Source: Dioscorea cayenensis subsp. rotundata (lineage: Eukaryota; Streptophyta; Magnoliopsida; Dioscoreales; Dioscoreaceae). Taken from it: a DNA stretch of 64,000 nucleotides. Below, piece by piece: positions 45,629-57,954 of this stretch. The DNA is taken from positions 27,211,916-27,275,915 of the forward strand of contig NC_052489.1 of assembly GCF_009730915.1 (NCBI RefSeq), given 5' to 3'. The translations under genes were made by a program, and so were the position numbers. Position 1 is the first letter of the stretch. Each line of letters opens with the position of its first letter. The notes beneath the pieces were generated by a model that did no database searches, was not told where the DNA came from, and saw only the letters and a list, made by a program, of their open reading frames with translations.

Positions 45629-48600
45629 ATGAAATATCTATATCTTCTCTTCTTTTTCTTTTTCTGTTATTTTTTGTTCTCTTATGCATTGGCAGATGAT
45701 TCATATATTGGCTATGGCTATGAGCTCCGGTCAATTGCCAGTGATCTTTCCCACAAGTCCTTGATCGCCAAACTACAACTTATTCGTTGTTCATCGGAGA
45801 TTTATGGTTTTGATGTAAAGAATCTTGATTTTTTTGCAAGGTAAATTATATTATCTAGTGTTATTTAAATTGATTTTTTTAGATATATTTATTATAAAAA
45901 AATAAATAATTTTTAGGTTGAATCTAAATGTGCTTAAATTAGTGCATAGTATTTTATTTTCTGAGTAGATTGATTTAAGAGAAGGAGAAGATGTGATGAT
46001 GATGAATATTGGGTTGTTTTCTAAGCTTGCATTGGATTTGTTTGTTAATATTAGTTGATCACTTAATCCATCATGTCTTTCTTTAAATGTGTAGATAAAT
46101 ATATTTAATTTAAAAATGCTAATTTTGTCCTTATATTTGTCCTTTCTTATGATTAAAAATTCAATACAAATTTGAAAAAATAATTATTTCAAATAAATAA
46201 ATAAATAAGTAAATGCAGGAAAAAAAAAAAAATCTCAACATGATCATCAATCAATCAGCAACTTTTTTTTAAAAAAAGAATTCAGTAACCTCATCGTGTC
46301 TTATCATAAAAAAAAATGTAATTAAAAAAATAATTTATAAATATAAATATATATTTGGTAGACAATCGTAATCTTTTTTTTTTATTTCAAATAAATAAAT
46401 TTTGAGAAAATTAAAAAAAAAAAATCTCATGAAGCTCTCGCATTGTGACTGAAGCTTTGAAACAAATGATCGACTGCGAGTTCGCATCACCGACTCCGAT
46501 CGCCGGCGATGGGAGATCCCGCCGGAGATTATCCCCCGCGAAGCACCAAATCTTCTCCTCCGATCACCAACAGAGACCTTAATACTCTCCTCCGGCGACT
46601 CCGATCTCATTCTCACCCTCCGCCGCAGCTCCCCCTTCACCTTCTTCATCTCCCGCCGATCCACCGGCGATGTACTCTTCGACACTGCCGTCCCCTCCTC
46701 CATCACCCCCGGCATCGTCTTCAAGGACCAGTACCTGGAGCTCTCCTCCTCCCTTCCTGGCGACCGCTCCTCCATCTACGGCCTCGGCGAGCACACTAAA
46801 AGGACCTTCCGGTTAATCCCCAATGATACCTTCACGTTGTGGAACGCCGACATCGGATCGGCAAACCTAGATCTCAATCTCTATGGCAGCCATCCCTTCT
46901 ACATGGATCTCAGATCCTCGCCTCCGGGAACCGCCCATGGCGTCCTTCTCCTCAATAGCAACGGCATGGACATCAACTACGCGGGATCTCACATCACGTA
47001 CAAGGCCATCGGCGGAGTTCTCGACTTCTACTTCTTCGCCGGCCCATCGCCCTTATCGGTGATCGAGCAGTACACCGATCTCATTGGCCGGCCAGCACCG
47101 ATGCCGTACTGGTCCTTTGGCTTTCACCAATGCCGATACGGGTACAAGAACGTCAGCGATCTTGAATCCGTCGTCGCCGGCTATGCCAAAGCTGGGATCC
47201 CTCTGGAGGTCATGTGGACAGACATTGACTACATGGATGGATACAAAGACTTCACTCTGGATCCAGTGAACTTTCCGCTGGAGAAGATGACCAAATTCGT
47301 GAATCAACTGCATGAAAATGGGCAAAGGTATGTGATGATCATTGATCCAGGTATCAGTACCAACAAGAGCTATCCAACTTTCTTGCGAGGAATGAAAGCT
47401 GGTATTTTCCTGAAAAGGAATGGAGTGAATTATCTCGGAAGTGTTTGGCCTGGTGATGTTTATTTCCCTGACTTTTGGAATCCAAAAGCTGCAACTTTTT
47501 GGTCTAAAGAGATTGAGATTTTCAGGAAGAAGATTCCTGTCGATGGATTATGGATTGATATGAATGAGATTTCTAATTTCATTGATCCTTCGTCAGAGAA
47601 TAAATTGGATGATCCTCCTTATAAGACTAACAACTCAGGAGTTGGGAGGCCATTGAATAATAAAACTGTGCCTGCTTCTTCTATTCACTATGGGAATTTG
47701 ACAGAGTATGATGTCCATAATCTTTATGGGTTCTTGGAGTCGAAGGCGACGCATGATGCATTGGTGAAGGATACCGGGAAGAGAGCGTTTGTGTTGAGTA
47801 GGTCTACTTTTGTTGGGTCGGGGAAGTATACCGCGCATTGGACGGGAGACAATGCAGCTACTTGGAATGATCTTGCTTATTCAATTCCGACCATGCTTAG
47901 CTTTGGTTTGTTCGGGATTCCCATGGTTGGAGCTGATATTTGTGGTTTTGCTAGAGATACTAATGAAGAGCTTTGCAGACGTTGGATTCAGGTACTCCTA
48001 CTTTTATATGTCAATATTTGTTTATTTTCAAGGTACACTAATTTTTTTAATTAGTCATTGGTGTTAAAATGTTTTGAATTGGTCAATTCAACCTTGTGCT
48101 TGCGCTTGTGCTTCCATGTTCATAGCAATGCTGAACAACACTACAAATATGGAAGTGCTTGATTGAATTGTGAAAATTTAAAATTCAACAACTTGCAGCA
48201 GATTGTAATTTACTCCTAGTTCTACAGAGATCATTAGAAAAATGTTCACTTCTCCTCTTTATGCATCTTGATATAACTGATCAATTTGATGGCATTGTAG
48301 CTAGGAGCATTCTATCCTTTTGCGAGGGATCATTCCGACAAGTACTCAGCCCGGCAAGAGCTCTATCTGTGGGACTCTGTAGCGCGATCGGCAAGGAAGG
48401 CGCTTGGGCTCCGGTACCGCTTGCTTCCCTACTTTTACACTCTAATGTATGAAGCGCATTCAAAGGGGAGACCTATAGCGAGGCCTCTCTTCTTCTCATT
48501 CCCAGAGGACAAGGAGACTTACAGTATTAGTACTCAGTTTCTCATTGGGGAAGGAGTGATGGTATCACCGGTGTTGTCACCAGGCAAAGTGTCCGTGAAT

Positions 48601-49170
48601 GCTTACTTCCCCAAAGGAAATTGGTTCAATCTATTCAACTATTCTCAGGTGGTGGTGGCCAGTTCAGGGAGGTATGTGACTCTTGATGCTCCGGAGGACA
48701 CGATCAATGTACATGTCAAGGGAGGGCATGTAGTTGTGATGCAAGAAGCAGGGATGTCAACAATGGCTGGATCACAGAGTGGGTTCCATCTTCTAGTGGT
48801 TCTTGATGACAATGGAAAGGCAGAAGGCAAAGTTTTTGTGGATGATGGAGAGGTGGTGGAGATGGGTGGAGAGGATCTGAGCCAATGGAGTTTAGTGAGG
48901 TTCAGTGCTGGTGTTGAAGGTGGTGAACTGAAGCTCAAGTCAGAAGTGATTAATGGGACATATGCTTTGGATAAGAAGATTAGTGTGAAGAATGTGGTTT
49001 TGCTTGGGTTGAAACATGAGGGTGCTGTTAATGGAGGATTAAAAAGAATTGGTGGAGTTAATGTTATTGATAATGGTATAGGGTTTGGAGTTGCAGAGAT
49101 TGATGGCTTGTCATTGATGCTTGGTGAGCCCTTTGAGTTGAAGGTTACAATGGCAGCTTTGAATGTCTGA
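45629..49170 (+). CDS. Alpha-glucosidase B (GH31), intact
   Basis: Exons: 45629-45840, 46455-47991, 48301-49170, giving 872 residues with consistent phases and GT-AG introns. It starts with a signal peptide ([22 protein letters not shown]), so it is secreted to wall or vacuole. Family GH31, most like monocot seed alpha-glucosidases (EC 3.2.1.20), which hydrolyse terminal alpha-1,4-linked glucose of maltose and starch-derived chains. The catalytic nucleophile is Asp439 in WIDMNE (437-442) and the acid/base is Asp536 in HWTGDN. The substrate-pocket motifs [12 protein letters not shown] and [14 protein letters not shown] are present. I start at 45629 because it begins the signal peptide conserved in all copies; the frame is open further upstream (45533) but that lies in the promoter. 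It is the only copy without a coding lesion. An alpha-xylosidase is less likely from overall similarity. Confidence 0.93.
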
Positions 49171-49888
49171 GTACTGGTTTTTAAGTCTTTAATTTTCTCC
49201 AGCTTTTCTTCTATTTAAGAACCTTCACATTGATGGTATGCTCTAAATTAGACAACTTTGCCACATTGGGATTGTATTAGCAAATGGAACTACTACATTA
49301 TTTATGGTTAAGCTTGCAGAATATTGCCCATCTGTTTTCATGTTAACCAAACATGATCAATGAGCTTGTGAGCCTTTTGGTTGCTGCAATCTATTATTAT
49401 TTATTAGGACATGAAACAGCTGGTTAAGCAAGAGACTGAATGACAAGAGCAGCACAAGAAGCTGCAAGAATAATCAAGAAATGCTAGCAAGAAGTACAAA
49501 ACTAATCACTATGTATTTTATTTCTGCATAATAATCCATCCACAAAATTCACAAACATGAATACAAAAAGGAACATTTTTTCAATCTTCAGAACTATGAA
49601 TTGGAAGATCACCAGAAAAACAAAGACTGCAAATAAATTTTATTTTATTTTATTTTTTAAAAAAACATTGTTTTCTCATTTATACTTATTTGTAGATTTC
49701 TCAGTCTTCAGAGGTGCAATAACTGAAACAACCAAAAGGAAAATCAAGCCAAAGAGTATTTAGTAATCAATACCATTCTGAGATCAGAGAAGGAAGGGTG
49801 TTTTATAATATTAAGTATACCATGAAAGGATAAAGGTTGTTGATGGCTAATGAGGAAGCGCTGTAGGTCCGTTTGATTCTCAGAACAC
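49171..49888. other. Gene B 3' flank
   Basis: 3' UTR and flank with the shared block CATGTTAACCAAACATGATC at 49339. At 49798-49880 it matches 29810-29930 (CCATGAAAGGA, TGATGGCTAATGA, GTCCGTTTGATT). No ORF of interest. Confidence 0.6.
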
Positions 49889-50276
49889 TAGGGGTGAGCA
49901 AAACCGGGTACCCGACCTGGTTTTTAAAACCGGATCGGGTACCCGGTTTTTCAGATCGGCAAAAGCTTGACCCGTATCCGACCCGGTTTAAACCGGATAC
50001 TAAAAATCGGGTACCCGGTTTAAACCGATCGAATATCGGATATCCGGATCCAAATTAAGTTTCATCTACTCCATGGATTTTTTTTTTTATATATAACAAC
50101 ATCAACATTCATTAAAAAAAACAAATATGAGAAACTTGTAACTTATAAAGAGGATTAAAACCTTACATTATTCTCCCCAGAAAAAAATTCAAAAAAATAA
50201 TAAAGAGTTTCACCGATCTTAGACATAAAGATTTGAAATTTTTTTCTTTTTACTTTTAACCCTATAAGAGGTTAAA

Positions 50277-50339
<63 letters not shown>

Positions 50340-50847
50340 ATGTAACTATATAAGTAACTCTTTAAGTATTTAAACAAGGGATTTTTAATTTTTTTCTACT
50401 TACGTCCTTGTAAAATTTTTAAATTTATTAATATATATATATATATATAAATTTAAATTTCATATGGTCTAAAAAGTAAAAAAGAAAAAAAAATATCTTA
50501 GAGGGTTTAAATGAGGGATTTGGAAAAATTTAAACTAAAAGGGTTTAAATGAGGGATTTGGATTTTTCTTTTTTTACTTTTTTTAAAACCATATAAAAAT
50601 TTAAATTTATTATATCTAATTATATATCTATATCTAATTATATATATATATATATGAATATATTAAAAAACTGATCGATATGGATACGTTTTTATATATA
50701 TATAAATCCCGACCCGATCCGATATTTTGAAAAACCTGGGACCGGATCTCGACCCTCTTTTTTTCGGATCAGTACCCAAAAAAATTCGAGTAAAAAAACC
50801 GGATATCGGATCGGATCATCGGATCCGGATTTTTTTGCTCACCCCTA
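49889..50847. mobile_element. hAT-type non-autonomous element
   Basis: The inverted ends TAGGGGTGAGCAAAA and TTTTGCTCACCCCTA match perfectly. The 8-bp target duplication CAGAACAC is exact (49881-49888 and 50848-50855). It is 959 bp long. Subterminal sequence is full of CCGGATC/GGGTACCCGG/CCGATCCG words. The core is AT-rich with TA runs (about 50285-50337, 50432-50449, 50645-50654). It has no transposase. Confidence 0.93.
50285..50337. repeat. (TA)n microsatellite
   Basis: About 26 TA units in the core of the hAT-type element at 49889-50847. Likely length-variable. Confidence 0.95.
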
Positions 50848-50855
50848 CAGAACAC

Positions 50856-51570
50856 TACGTGACAAAACCTTTTTTTAACAATAAATTTGAGAAAGATGAC
50901 TATATATGGACCCAATTTGCTATAATTCAATTCACTGTTATATTTGCCTCTCTTGTAATTAAAATTTAATTAAAAATGAGAAAAATTCATTAAAATAAAT
51001 AAATGCAAGGACAAAAAAAAATCTGATGTAGATCATACTTTTTTAAGTAATTCAAAATATTATTAATAAAGGTTTTGTGATAATAAAAACTGTGGCAAAA
51101 AAAGTAAATGAAATATTTACGAGATCATTATAATTCAACATGTGCTCATGGTCTCCACAAAACTAAAAAAAAACTATTTTCTTCTGCTAAAACAACAAGA
51201 TGACTATTGGAAAACAACGAACAAAAGTTTTACGGGTGATTCAAATATAAAATATTTCCATGTTATGGCTTCCGCCGGAAGAAAAAAGAACAAAACCAAT
51301 TATTAAATTAAAAAAATGCAAATAAAATCAGTTCTTTATCAATTTTTTAACAAACAATGAAAGTTTAGCTGATTCTTGATTTTCCAAACCTCATTTCAAT
51401 ATGTGGTCATTTAAAGCCAAACTTCATTTAGTTTAATTATTTAGTAATTCAATTATAACCAAGTTAATCAAATAAATAATACGCACTTAAATGCAATACT
51501 TAAATTAGTAGGTGGCCCTCCTTTACTAGAAATAAAATAAATGATAATCAAATAAATGTTAAAGCTTACT
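50856..51570. other. AT-rich flank upstream of gene C
   Basis: It resembles the unit flank upstream of B and P2 in places (CAAACCTCATTTCAATATG, ACTTCATTTAG, TTAAATGCAATACTTA) but is more diverged. No gene is seen. Confidence 0.6.
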
Positions 51571-51574
51571 CAAC

Positions 51575-52500
51575 CTTTTTTCTTTTTTTTTTTTGAAAAA
51601 ATGGATAAACCACATTCATTAAAATAAAAAGGAACCAGTATAAAAGGGAGCAAAGATGGAGCCGAGGCTCTACAAAAGAACCACAAGGAGTGGTGAACAG
51701 GGACTAAAACAACAGAGAACAACAAGGAAGAAAGACACGAGAACAACCCCTACAGGAAAAGGATCCCAGAGGGGTATAACATCCGGAAGACTAGATCTCG
51801 CCTGAACTGGGGGGGCGCTCCAAAGGTGCCTCCTGCTCCACATTACTAGCAGATAGAAACTCAAGGCTACGCTTGACCTTTGCTAGTGATTCCTCAATCT
51901 TTACCTTTTTAGTTTCTGGAGCTGCAGAAAACCACAAAAGAACCATACACTCAATTTTAAGAATCAGAGTAACAGTCGAAAGACAATTAGCAATAAAAAT
52001 GCGTGCATTTCTTTCTAGCCAAATGTTCTAATTGATAGCCCTCACAAGCAAATCCCAGAAAGGGAGCAAGGATTTAGGAAAGGAGCGTCGCCAATCACCC
52101 CATAAATCAAAAAGAGACCTAGGAGTGTGGCGGGCACCTAATAAATGAGCGAAGAAGGTCCAAATATGAGTAGCCAAAGGGCAGTGGAGTAAGAGGTGCT
52201 CAGCAGTCTCAACATCCGCATGGCACATAACACAAGTAGTCGTAGGCAAAACATTGCAACCACGCAAGGCAAGGTTGTCCAGAGTCAGGATTTTATTGTC
52301 CAACGCAAGCCAGTTGAAGAGATTAACTTTTTTGGGGCAATCTCCTTTAAGGATGACTTTGGTCTTATCGCAACGGAGACCTCCATCGTTCAAGAAGTTA
52401 TAAAAAGTTTTGACTGAGAACTTTCCATTTGAAGATAGTTTCTAGCGCCTTTCATCAATCCCAGAAGAGGGTTGAGAATGGAGAGTGTTGAGAACGGTAC
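51575..52500 (-). mobile_element. 5'-truncated L1 LINE
   Basis: On the minus strand an ORF2 C-terminal piece (52393-52028) carries the RT zinc-binding region: DCPKKVNLFNWLALDNKIL, then CVMCHADVETAEHLLLHC. A broken tail and 3' UTR follow, ending AATGAATGTGGTTTATCC and an A-run (the T/A-rich stretch at 51580-51600 on the plus strand). ACTCA plus a T-rich stretch occurs on both sides (51567-51580 and about 52499-52511), a likely target duplication. The 3' end resembles that of the other truncated L1 at 56730. Confidence 0.8.
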
Positions 52501-52809
52501 TCACTTTTTTACATCCTTCTTAAAAATCAACTACAAAGAAAAAACCAAAACTAAGCCCATACATATTGTACTCATCATTGTTCATAGATTAATCATGCAT
52601 CTCCCTTTTTTTAATTAATTAATTAAATTAACTCAAATGGCATGACCCTGAAAAAAAGGCACAAACACAAATGGCATGAGCCCGAATAAAAGCACAAAGT
52701 AATCAACGTGTTGGTCGTTAAGTAAGTTGTGAAAAGTTAAACAGTACATATATGAGAGTCTATAAGTGAAACAGTGGAGAAAATGCACGTAAGTCTTCAT
52801 CCATTTTCT

Positions 52810-52816
52810 TATAAAT
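52810..52816 (+). promoter_or_regulatory. TATA box of alpha-glucosidase C
   Basis: TATAAAT is 38 bases before the ATG at 52854, in the conserved promoter block, which is more diverged here than before A and B. Confidence 0.6.
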
Positions 52817-52853
52817 TGTTACACATCATTTCATTAGATCCATACTTTGCAAC

Positions 52854-55800
52854 ATGAAGTATCTTAATCTTCTTTTCTTGTTTGTTTTCTTTTGCATTTT
52901 GTTGTCTTACTCATTTGCAGATGATTCACATATTGGTTATGGTTACATGCTTCAGTCAGTGATCGGTGATAGTTCTAACAAGTTTTTGATTGCCAAGCTT
53001 CAACTTATTAATTCCACGCCCATCTATGGTCCTGACATCAACAATCTTGAATTTTTTGCATGGTAAATTGCATTATTTGATGTTGTTTAAATTAATTTTT
53101 TAAAATAATAATTTAATTTGTAAATTAGTGCTATTTATGTTTTCTCACTAGATTGATTTAAGAGAAAAAGTTGATGAAACAAAACAATGATGAACAACAT
53201 TGGGTTATAAATTCATTAAACAAGCATTTAACGTGAACATTTGTTTGTTAAGATTAGTTGTAGTTAGTTAAATCTCTATTTAAATGCTCACCTTTGTCCT
53301 TATATTTGCCCTTTTTTATTCAATTAAAAATGAGAATAATTGATTTCATATAAATAAACTCCCATAATTTAAAATGTAAATAAAATAATAATCATAAGTA
53401 TAAATATATTTGTTAAAAAAAAAAAGGAAAATATTTTTTAATTTCAACTAAATAAATAAATAAGTTTTGAAAATAATAATTTTTTTTAAAAAAAATCTCA
53501 CTAAACTGTCACCCTATGCTGTGAGTGAAGCTTCGAAACGAAAGATCGCCTGCGAGTTCGCATCACCGACTCCGATCACCGGCGATGGGAGATCCCGCCG
53601 GAGATCATCCCACGCGAAGCCCCCAATGTTGTCCTTCGATCACCAAAAGAAACCCTACTTCTCTCCTCCGGCGACTCCGATCTCATTCTCACCCTTCGCC
53701 GCAGCTCCCCCTTCACCTTCTTCATCTCCCGCCGATCCACCGGCGATGTACTCTTCGACACTGCCGTCCCCTCCATCACCTCCGGCATCGTCTTCAAGGA
53801 CCAGTACCTGGAGCTCTCCTCCTCCCTTCCCGGCGACCGCTCCTCCATCTACGGCCTCGGCGAGCACACGAAAGAGACCTTCCGGCTAATTCACAATGAT
53901 ACCTTCACGTTGTGGAACGCCGACATCGGATCGGCAAACCTCGATCTCAATCTCTACGGCAGCCATCCCTTCTACATGGATCTCAGATCCTCGCCGCCGG
54001 GAACCACCCATGGCGTCCTTCTCCTCAACAGCAACGGCATGGACATCAACTACGCCGGATCTCACATCACGTACAAGGTCATTGGCGGAGTTCTCGACTT
54101 CTACTTCTTCGCCGGCCCATCGCCATTATTGGTGATGGAGCAGTACACTGATCTCATTGGCCGGCCAGCTCCGATGCCGTACTGGTCGTTTGGCTTTCAC
54201 CAATGCCACTTTGGGTACAAGAACGTCAGCGATCTTGAATCCGTCGTCGCCGGCTACGCCAAAGCTGGGATCCCTCTGGAGGTCATGTGGACGGACAGTG
54301 ACTATATGGACGCATCCAAAGACTTCACTCTCGATCCAGTGAACTTCCCGCAGGAGAATATGACCAAATTCGTGAATCAACTGCATGAAAACAGGCAAAG
54401 GTATGTGATGATCATTGATCCAGGCATCAACATCAACAAGAACTATTCAACCTTCTTGCGAGGATTGAAAGCTGATATTTTTTTGAAAAGAAATGAAGTG
54501 AATTACCGTGGTAGTGTTTAGCCTGGTGATGTTTATTTCCCCGACTTTTGGAATCCAAAAGCTTCAACTTTTTGGTCGGAAGAGATTGAGATTTTTAGGA
54601 AGACGATTCCTGTTGATGGATTATGGATTGATATGAATGAGATTTCTAATTTCATTGATCCTTTGCCGCAGAATCAATTGGATGATCCTCCTTATAAGAT
54701 CAACAATGCAGGAGTTCAGAGGCCATTGAGTAATAAAACTGTGCCTGCTTCTTCTATTCACTATGGGAATTTCACGGAGTATGATGTGCATAATCTGTAT
54801 GGGTTCTTGGAGTCAAAGGCAACGCATGATGCATTGGTGAAGGATACCGGGAAGAGAGCGTTTGTGTTAAGTAGGTCTACTTTTGTTGGGTCGGGGAAGT
54901 ATGCCGCGCATTGGACGGGAGACAATGCAGCTACTTGGAATGATCTTGCTTATTCAATTCCGACCATGCTTAGCTTTGGCTTGTTTGGGATTCCCATGGT
55001 TGGAGCTGATATTTGTGGCTTCAGCCGAGGCACTAATGAAGAGCTTTGCAGACGTTGGATTCAGGTACTCATACTTTTATATATCAATACTTGCTTATTT
55101 TCATGGTAAACTATTTTTAATTGTTTGTCATTGGTTTGAAAATTTTTGATATTGTCAATTCATCCTTGTGCTTGTGCTTCTATGTTCATATCAATCCTGA
55201 GCAATACCACAAATTTCAAAGGTGCTTGACTGAATTGTGAAAATTAAAAATTCAACAACAATTGTGGAGACTGTAATCATTAGAAAAATGTTCACTTCTG
55301 GTCACAAATCACAATGATATAATATAAAGATCAACCAAATCGAAAACAAATGAATAAAGCGACATCTTGATGTAACTGACAAATTTGATGGCGTTGTAGC
55401 TAGGAGCATTCTATCCTTTTGCGAGGGATCATTCCGACAAGTACTCAACCCGGCAAGAGCTCTATCTGTGGGACTCTGTAGCGCGATCGGCAAGGAAGGC
55501 GCTTGGGCTCCGATACCGTTTGCTTCCCTACTTTTACACTCTAATGTATGAAGCTCATTCACAGGGGAGCCCTATAGCAAGGCCTCTCTTCTTCTCCTTC
55601 CCAGATGACACTGATACTTATGGGATTAGTACTCAGTTTCTCATCGGGGAAGGAGTGATGGTATCGCCGGTGTTGTCACCAGGGGCCGTATCTGTGAATG
55701 CTTACTTCCCCAAAGGCAAATGGTTCAATCTATTCAACTATTCTCTGGTGGTGAATGCCAGTTTTGGGAGGTATGTGCCTCTTGATGCTCCGGAGGACAC

Positions 55801-56269
55801 TATCAATGTACATGTGAAGGGAGGGCATGTACTTGTGATGCAAGAAGCAGGAATGTCTACAATGGCTGGATCACAGAGTGGGTTCCAGCTTCTAGTGGCT
55901 CTTGATGACAATGGAAAGGCAGAAGGCAAAGTTTTTGTGGATGACGGAGAGGTGGTGGAGATGGGAGGAGAGGATCTGAGCCAATGGAGTTTAGTGAGGT
56001 TCAGTGCTGGTGTTGAAGGTGGTGATCTGAAGCTCAAGTCAAAGGTGATTAATGGGATATATGCATCAGATAAGAAGATTAGTGTGAAAAATGTGGTTGT
56101 GCTTGGGTTGAAAAATGAGAGTGCTGTTAATGGAGGTTTGAATAGCATCAGTGGGGTTAATGTTACTGATAATTGTGTAGGCTTTGGAGTTGCAGAAATT
56201 GATGGCTTGTCATTGATGCTTGGAGAGCCTTTTGAGTTGAAGGTTACAATGGCAGCTTTGAATGTCTGA
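52854..56269 (+). pseudogene. Alpha-glucosidase C (GH31), full length with nonsense codon
   Basis: Exons: 52854-53062, 53531-55064, 55400-56269, all in phase; an uninterrupted version would have 870 residues. Signal peptide MKYLNLLFLFVFFCILLSYSFA. A TAG at 54519-54521 replaces the TGG of the [11 protein letters not shown] motif found in A, B and P1. The product would therefore stop before the WIDMNE nucleophile region (54628-54645) and HWTGDN. The frame is otherwise open through exon 3. It also has Ser for Ile in WTDIDYMD (at 54292-54315) and NYRG for NYLG just before the stop, consistent with relaxed constraint. The exon 1 donor codon gives Cys where other copies have Ser. Apart from the stop there is no other coding break. 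Confidence 0.9.
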
Positions 56270-56729
56270 CTGAGGACGGTATAAGTCATAAAATTTCTCC
56301 AGCTTGCTTCTTCTATTTGACATTATGTACAACCTTCATATGCTCTAAATTAGACTGCTTTGCATATTGAGAATATATTAGTAAATGGAAGCACTACATT
56401 AGTAGAATACTGGCCACAATTATTCATGTTAACCAAACATGATCAACGGTACTTTCCAATCATAAGAACTAAGAAATGGCGGGACGTTCCACCAGAAAAA
56501 CAAAGACTGCAAATTAAAAATAAAAAACAAAGGTTTGTTTTCTCACATCATACTTGATTGTAGGTTTGAGAGGAGCAATAACTTAAAAAAAGCGCATTAT
56601 TGGCAATAATTTTAAAAATAATTTATAATAATTAGATACATGTCAATAGTCTATTAGCATTAAAATTTTTGAATAAAATATTTATTTTAGAAAAGATCTA
56701 AGATTGAATCTCAAAATTCACATAATGTG
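56270..56729. other. Gene C 3' flank
   Basis: 3' UTR and flank with the shared CATGTTAACCAAACATGATC block at 56424, then AT-rich DNA up to the target duplication of the truncated LINE. No gene is seen. Confidence 0.6.
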
Positions 56730-57327
56730 CTATGTTATGTGAATCGGTGGAATCGGTGGATCATCTCTTTCTGCAGTGTCGTTTCTCCCTTGAGGTGTGG
56801 GCACAGATTTGTAGGGTGTTACAGTTGCCGTCGCTTCCGAGTTTGATGTCGCTTATGTGGGGGGTCTGGAGGAATGCCTTGCGGGCTGGTTCCCGCGTGG
56901 TTGGGGACGGGGCGATTAAAGCTTTCGTGTGGGCGATTTGGCTTACAAGAAATGATGTTATCTTTTCTGATAAATGTGTGTGTCCGCATGATGTTGTAGT
57001 TAAAACTGATCATTTCATTTTATCATGGTTCTCTGCAGCTTCTGAGGGATTGAGATCGACGCTTGAGGATTCCATTTCCTCTATTCGGCGTAGTTTAGAG
57101 TTCACGGGACCTCAGTCTGAGGGGCCAAGGGCGGCTCATACGACTGAGGAGGCTATGGATATGTCTGTGGGGTAGTTCGTTGGTTTGTTTTGTGGGTCAG
57201 GAGGAGACCCGTTGTTCCTCTTTTTTGTTGTTTTCTTGGATTCCACAGCTAATAAACTACTGTTGTATTTTGTTCGTTGGGTTTTTGAATGAATGAATGT
57301 GGTTTATCCACTTTTTCAAAAAAAGAA
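56730..57327 (+). mobile_element. 5'-truncated L1 LINE with 29-bp target duplication
   Basis: An exact 29-bp repeat starting AGATTGAATCTC and ending ATAATGTG flanks it (56701-56729 and 57328-57356). Inside, 56732-57175 encodes the end of LINE ORF2: CESVESVDHLFLQC of the zinc-binding region, then FVWAIWLTRNDVIF and a serine-rich tail ending at TAG 57173-57175. A 3' UTR follows with AATGAATGTGGTTTATCC and a short A-run. This is a classic target-primed insertion of only the 3' end of an L1 RNA. Confidence 0.93.
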
Positions 57328-57356
57328 AGATTGAATCTCAAAATTCACATAATGTG

Positions 57357-57780
57357 ATCACTCATATTTGTTGAGATTGCTCTACATATGTATATGTCCC
57401 TAATTTCTCTTAAATGAAGTATTTGTTATTTATTTGCACATAAAAAAAAAGAGACAATTATATGTATATTGAAGTCATAATATAAAATTTTAAAATTATT
57501 TGTTAGAAAAATAATAATAACTGTCACTTATTAATCTCTTCTGTTGATTAAAAGTAAAAAATTTGAATTTCTCACCATTTATAAGTTAGAGATTTGTTGT
57601 TTATTTATATTTATAAAAAAAAATAAATAATGATGATAGTTTGCCCACTCAAATTAAAAGTGGATAATTTATGATTTATTAGTAATTATTAAAAATTATT
57701 ATCACAATTAAAAACCTCAAGCGAGTGACAGGACAAAAACAAAACACACAATGATGGGGGACCTTTTTATAAAGTTTGAA
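57357..57780. other. AT-rich intergenic DNA upstream of VPS2
   Basis: No ORF, repeat or element is recognised. Sequence composition changes to less AT-rich at about 57800, where the VPS2 5' UTR/promoter begins. Confidence 0.5.
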
Positions 57781-57866
57781 AAATAAAGAAAGAAAAAAAA
57801 AATGTCACAACGGCTATTTTCCCGTTGCGCTGGCTAAGCTTTCCATATTGGGAGTTCCATCGCTTG

Positions 57867-57874
57867 AAACCCTA
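57867..57874 (+). promoter_or_regulatory. Telo-box in VPS2 5' region
   Basis: AAACCCTA lies 81 bases before the VPS2 ATG. This motif is common near the transcription start of housekeeping plant genes. Its role here is an inference. Confidence 0.4.
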
Positions 57875-57954
57875 GTGAAATCCTTAGATCTGAGAGACTT
57901 CTGGACTTTGATTTGATTTCATTTCCAGTTGATCTCCATTTCCCTGAGATCTAG

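Noticed and set aside
47328..47350. AG|GTATGT ... CCAG in glucosidase B exon 2 looks like a tiny intron
   Set aside because: It would be only 23 nt, and its translation ([10 protein letters not shown]) is conserved protein sequence in GH31, so it is coding.
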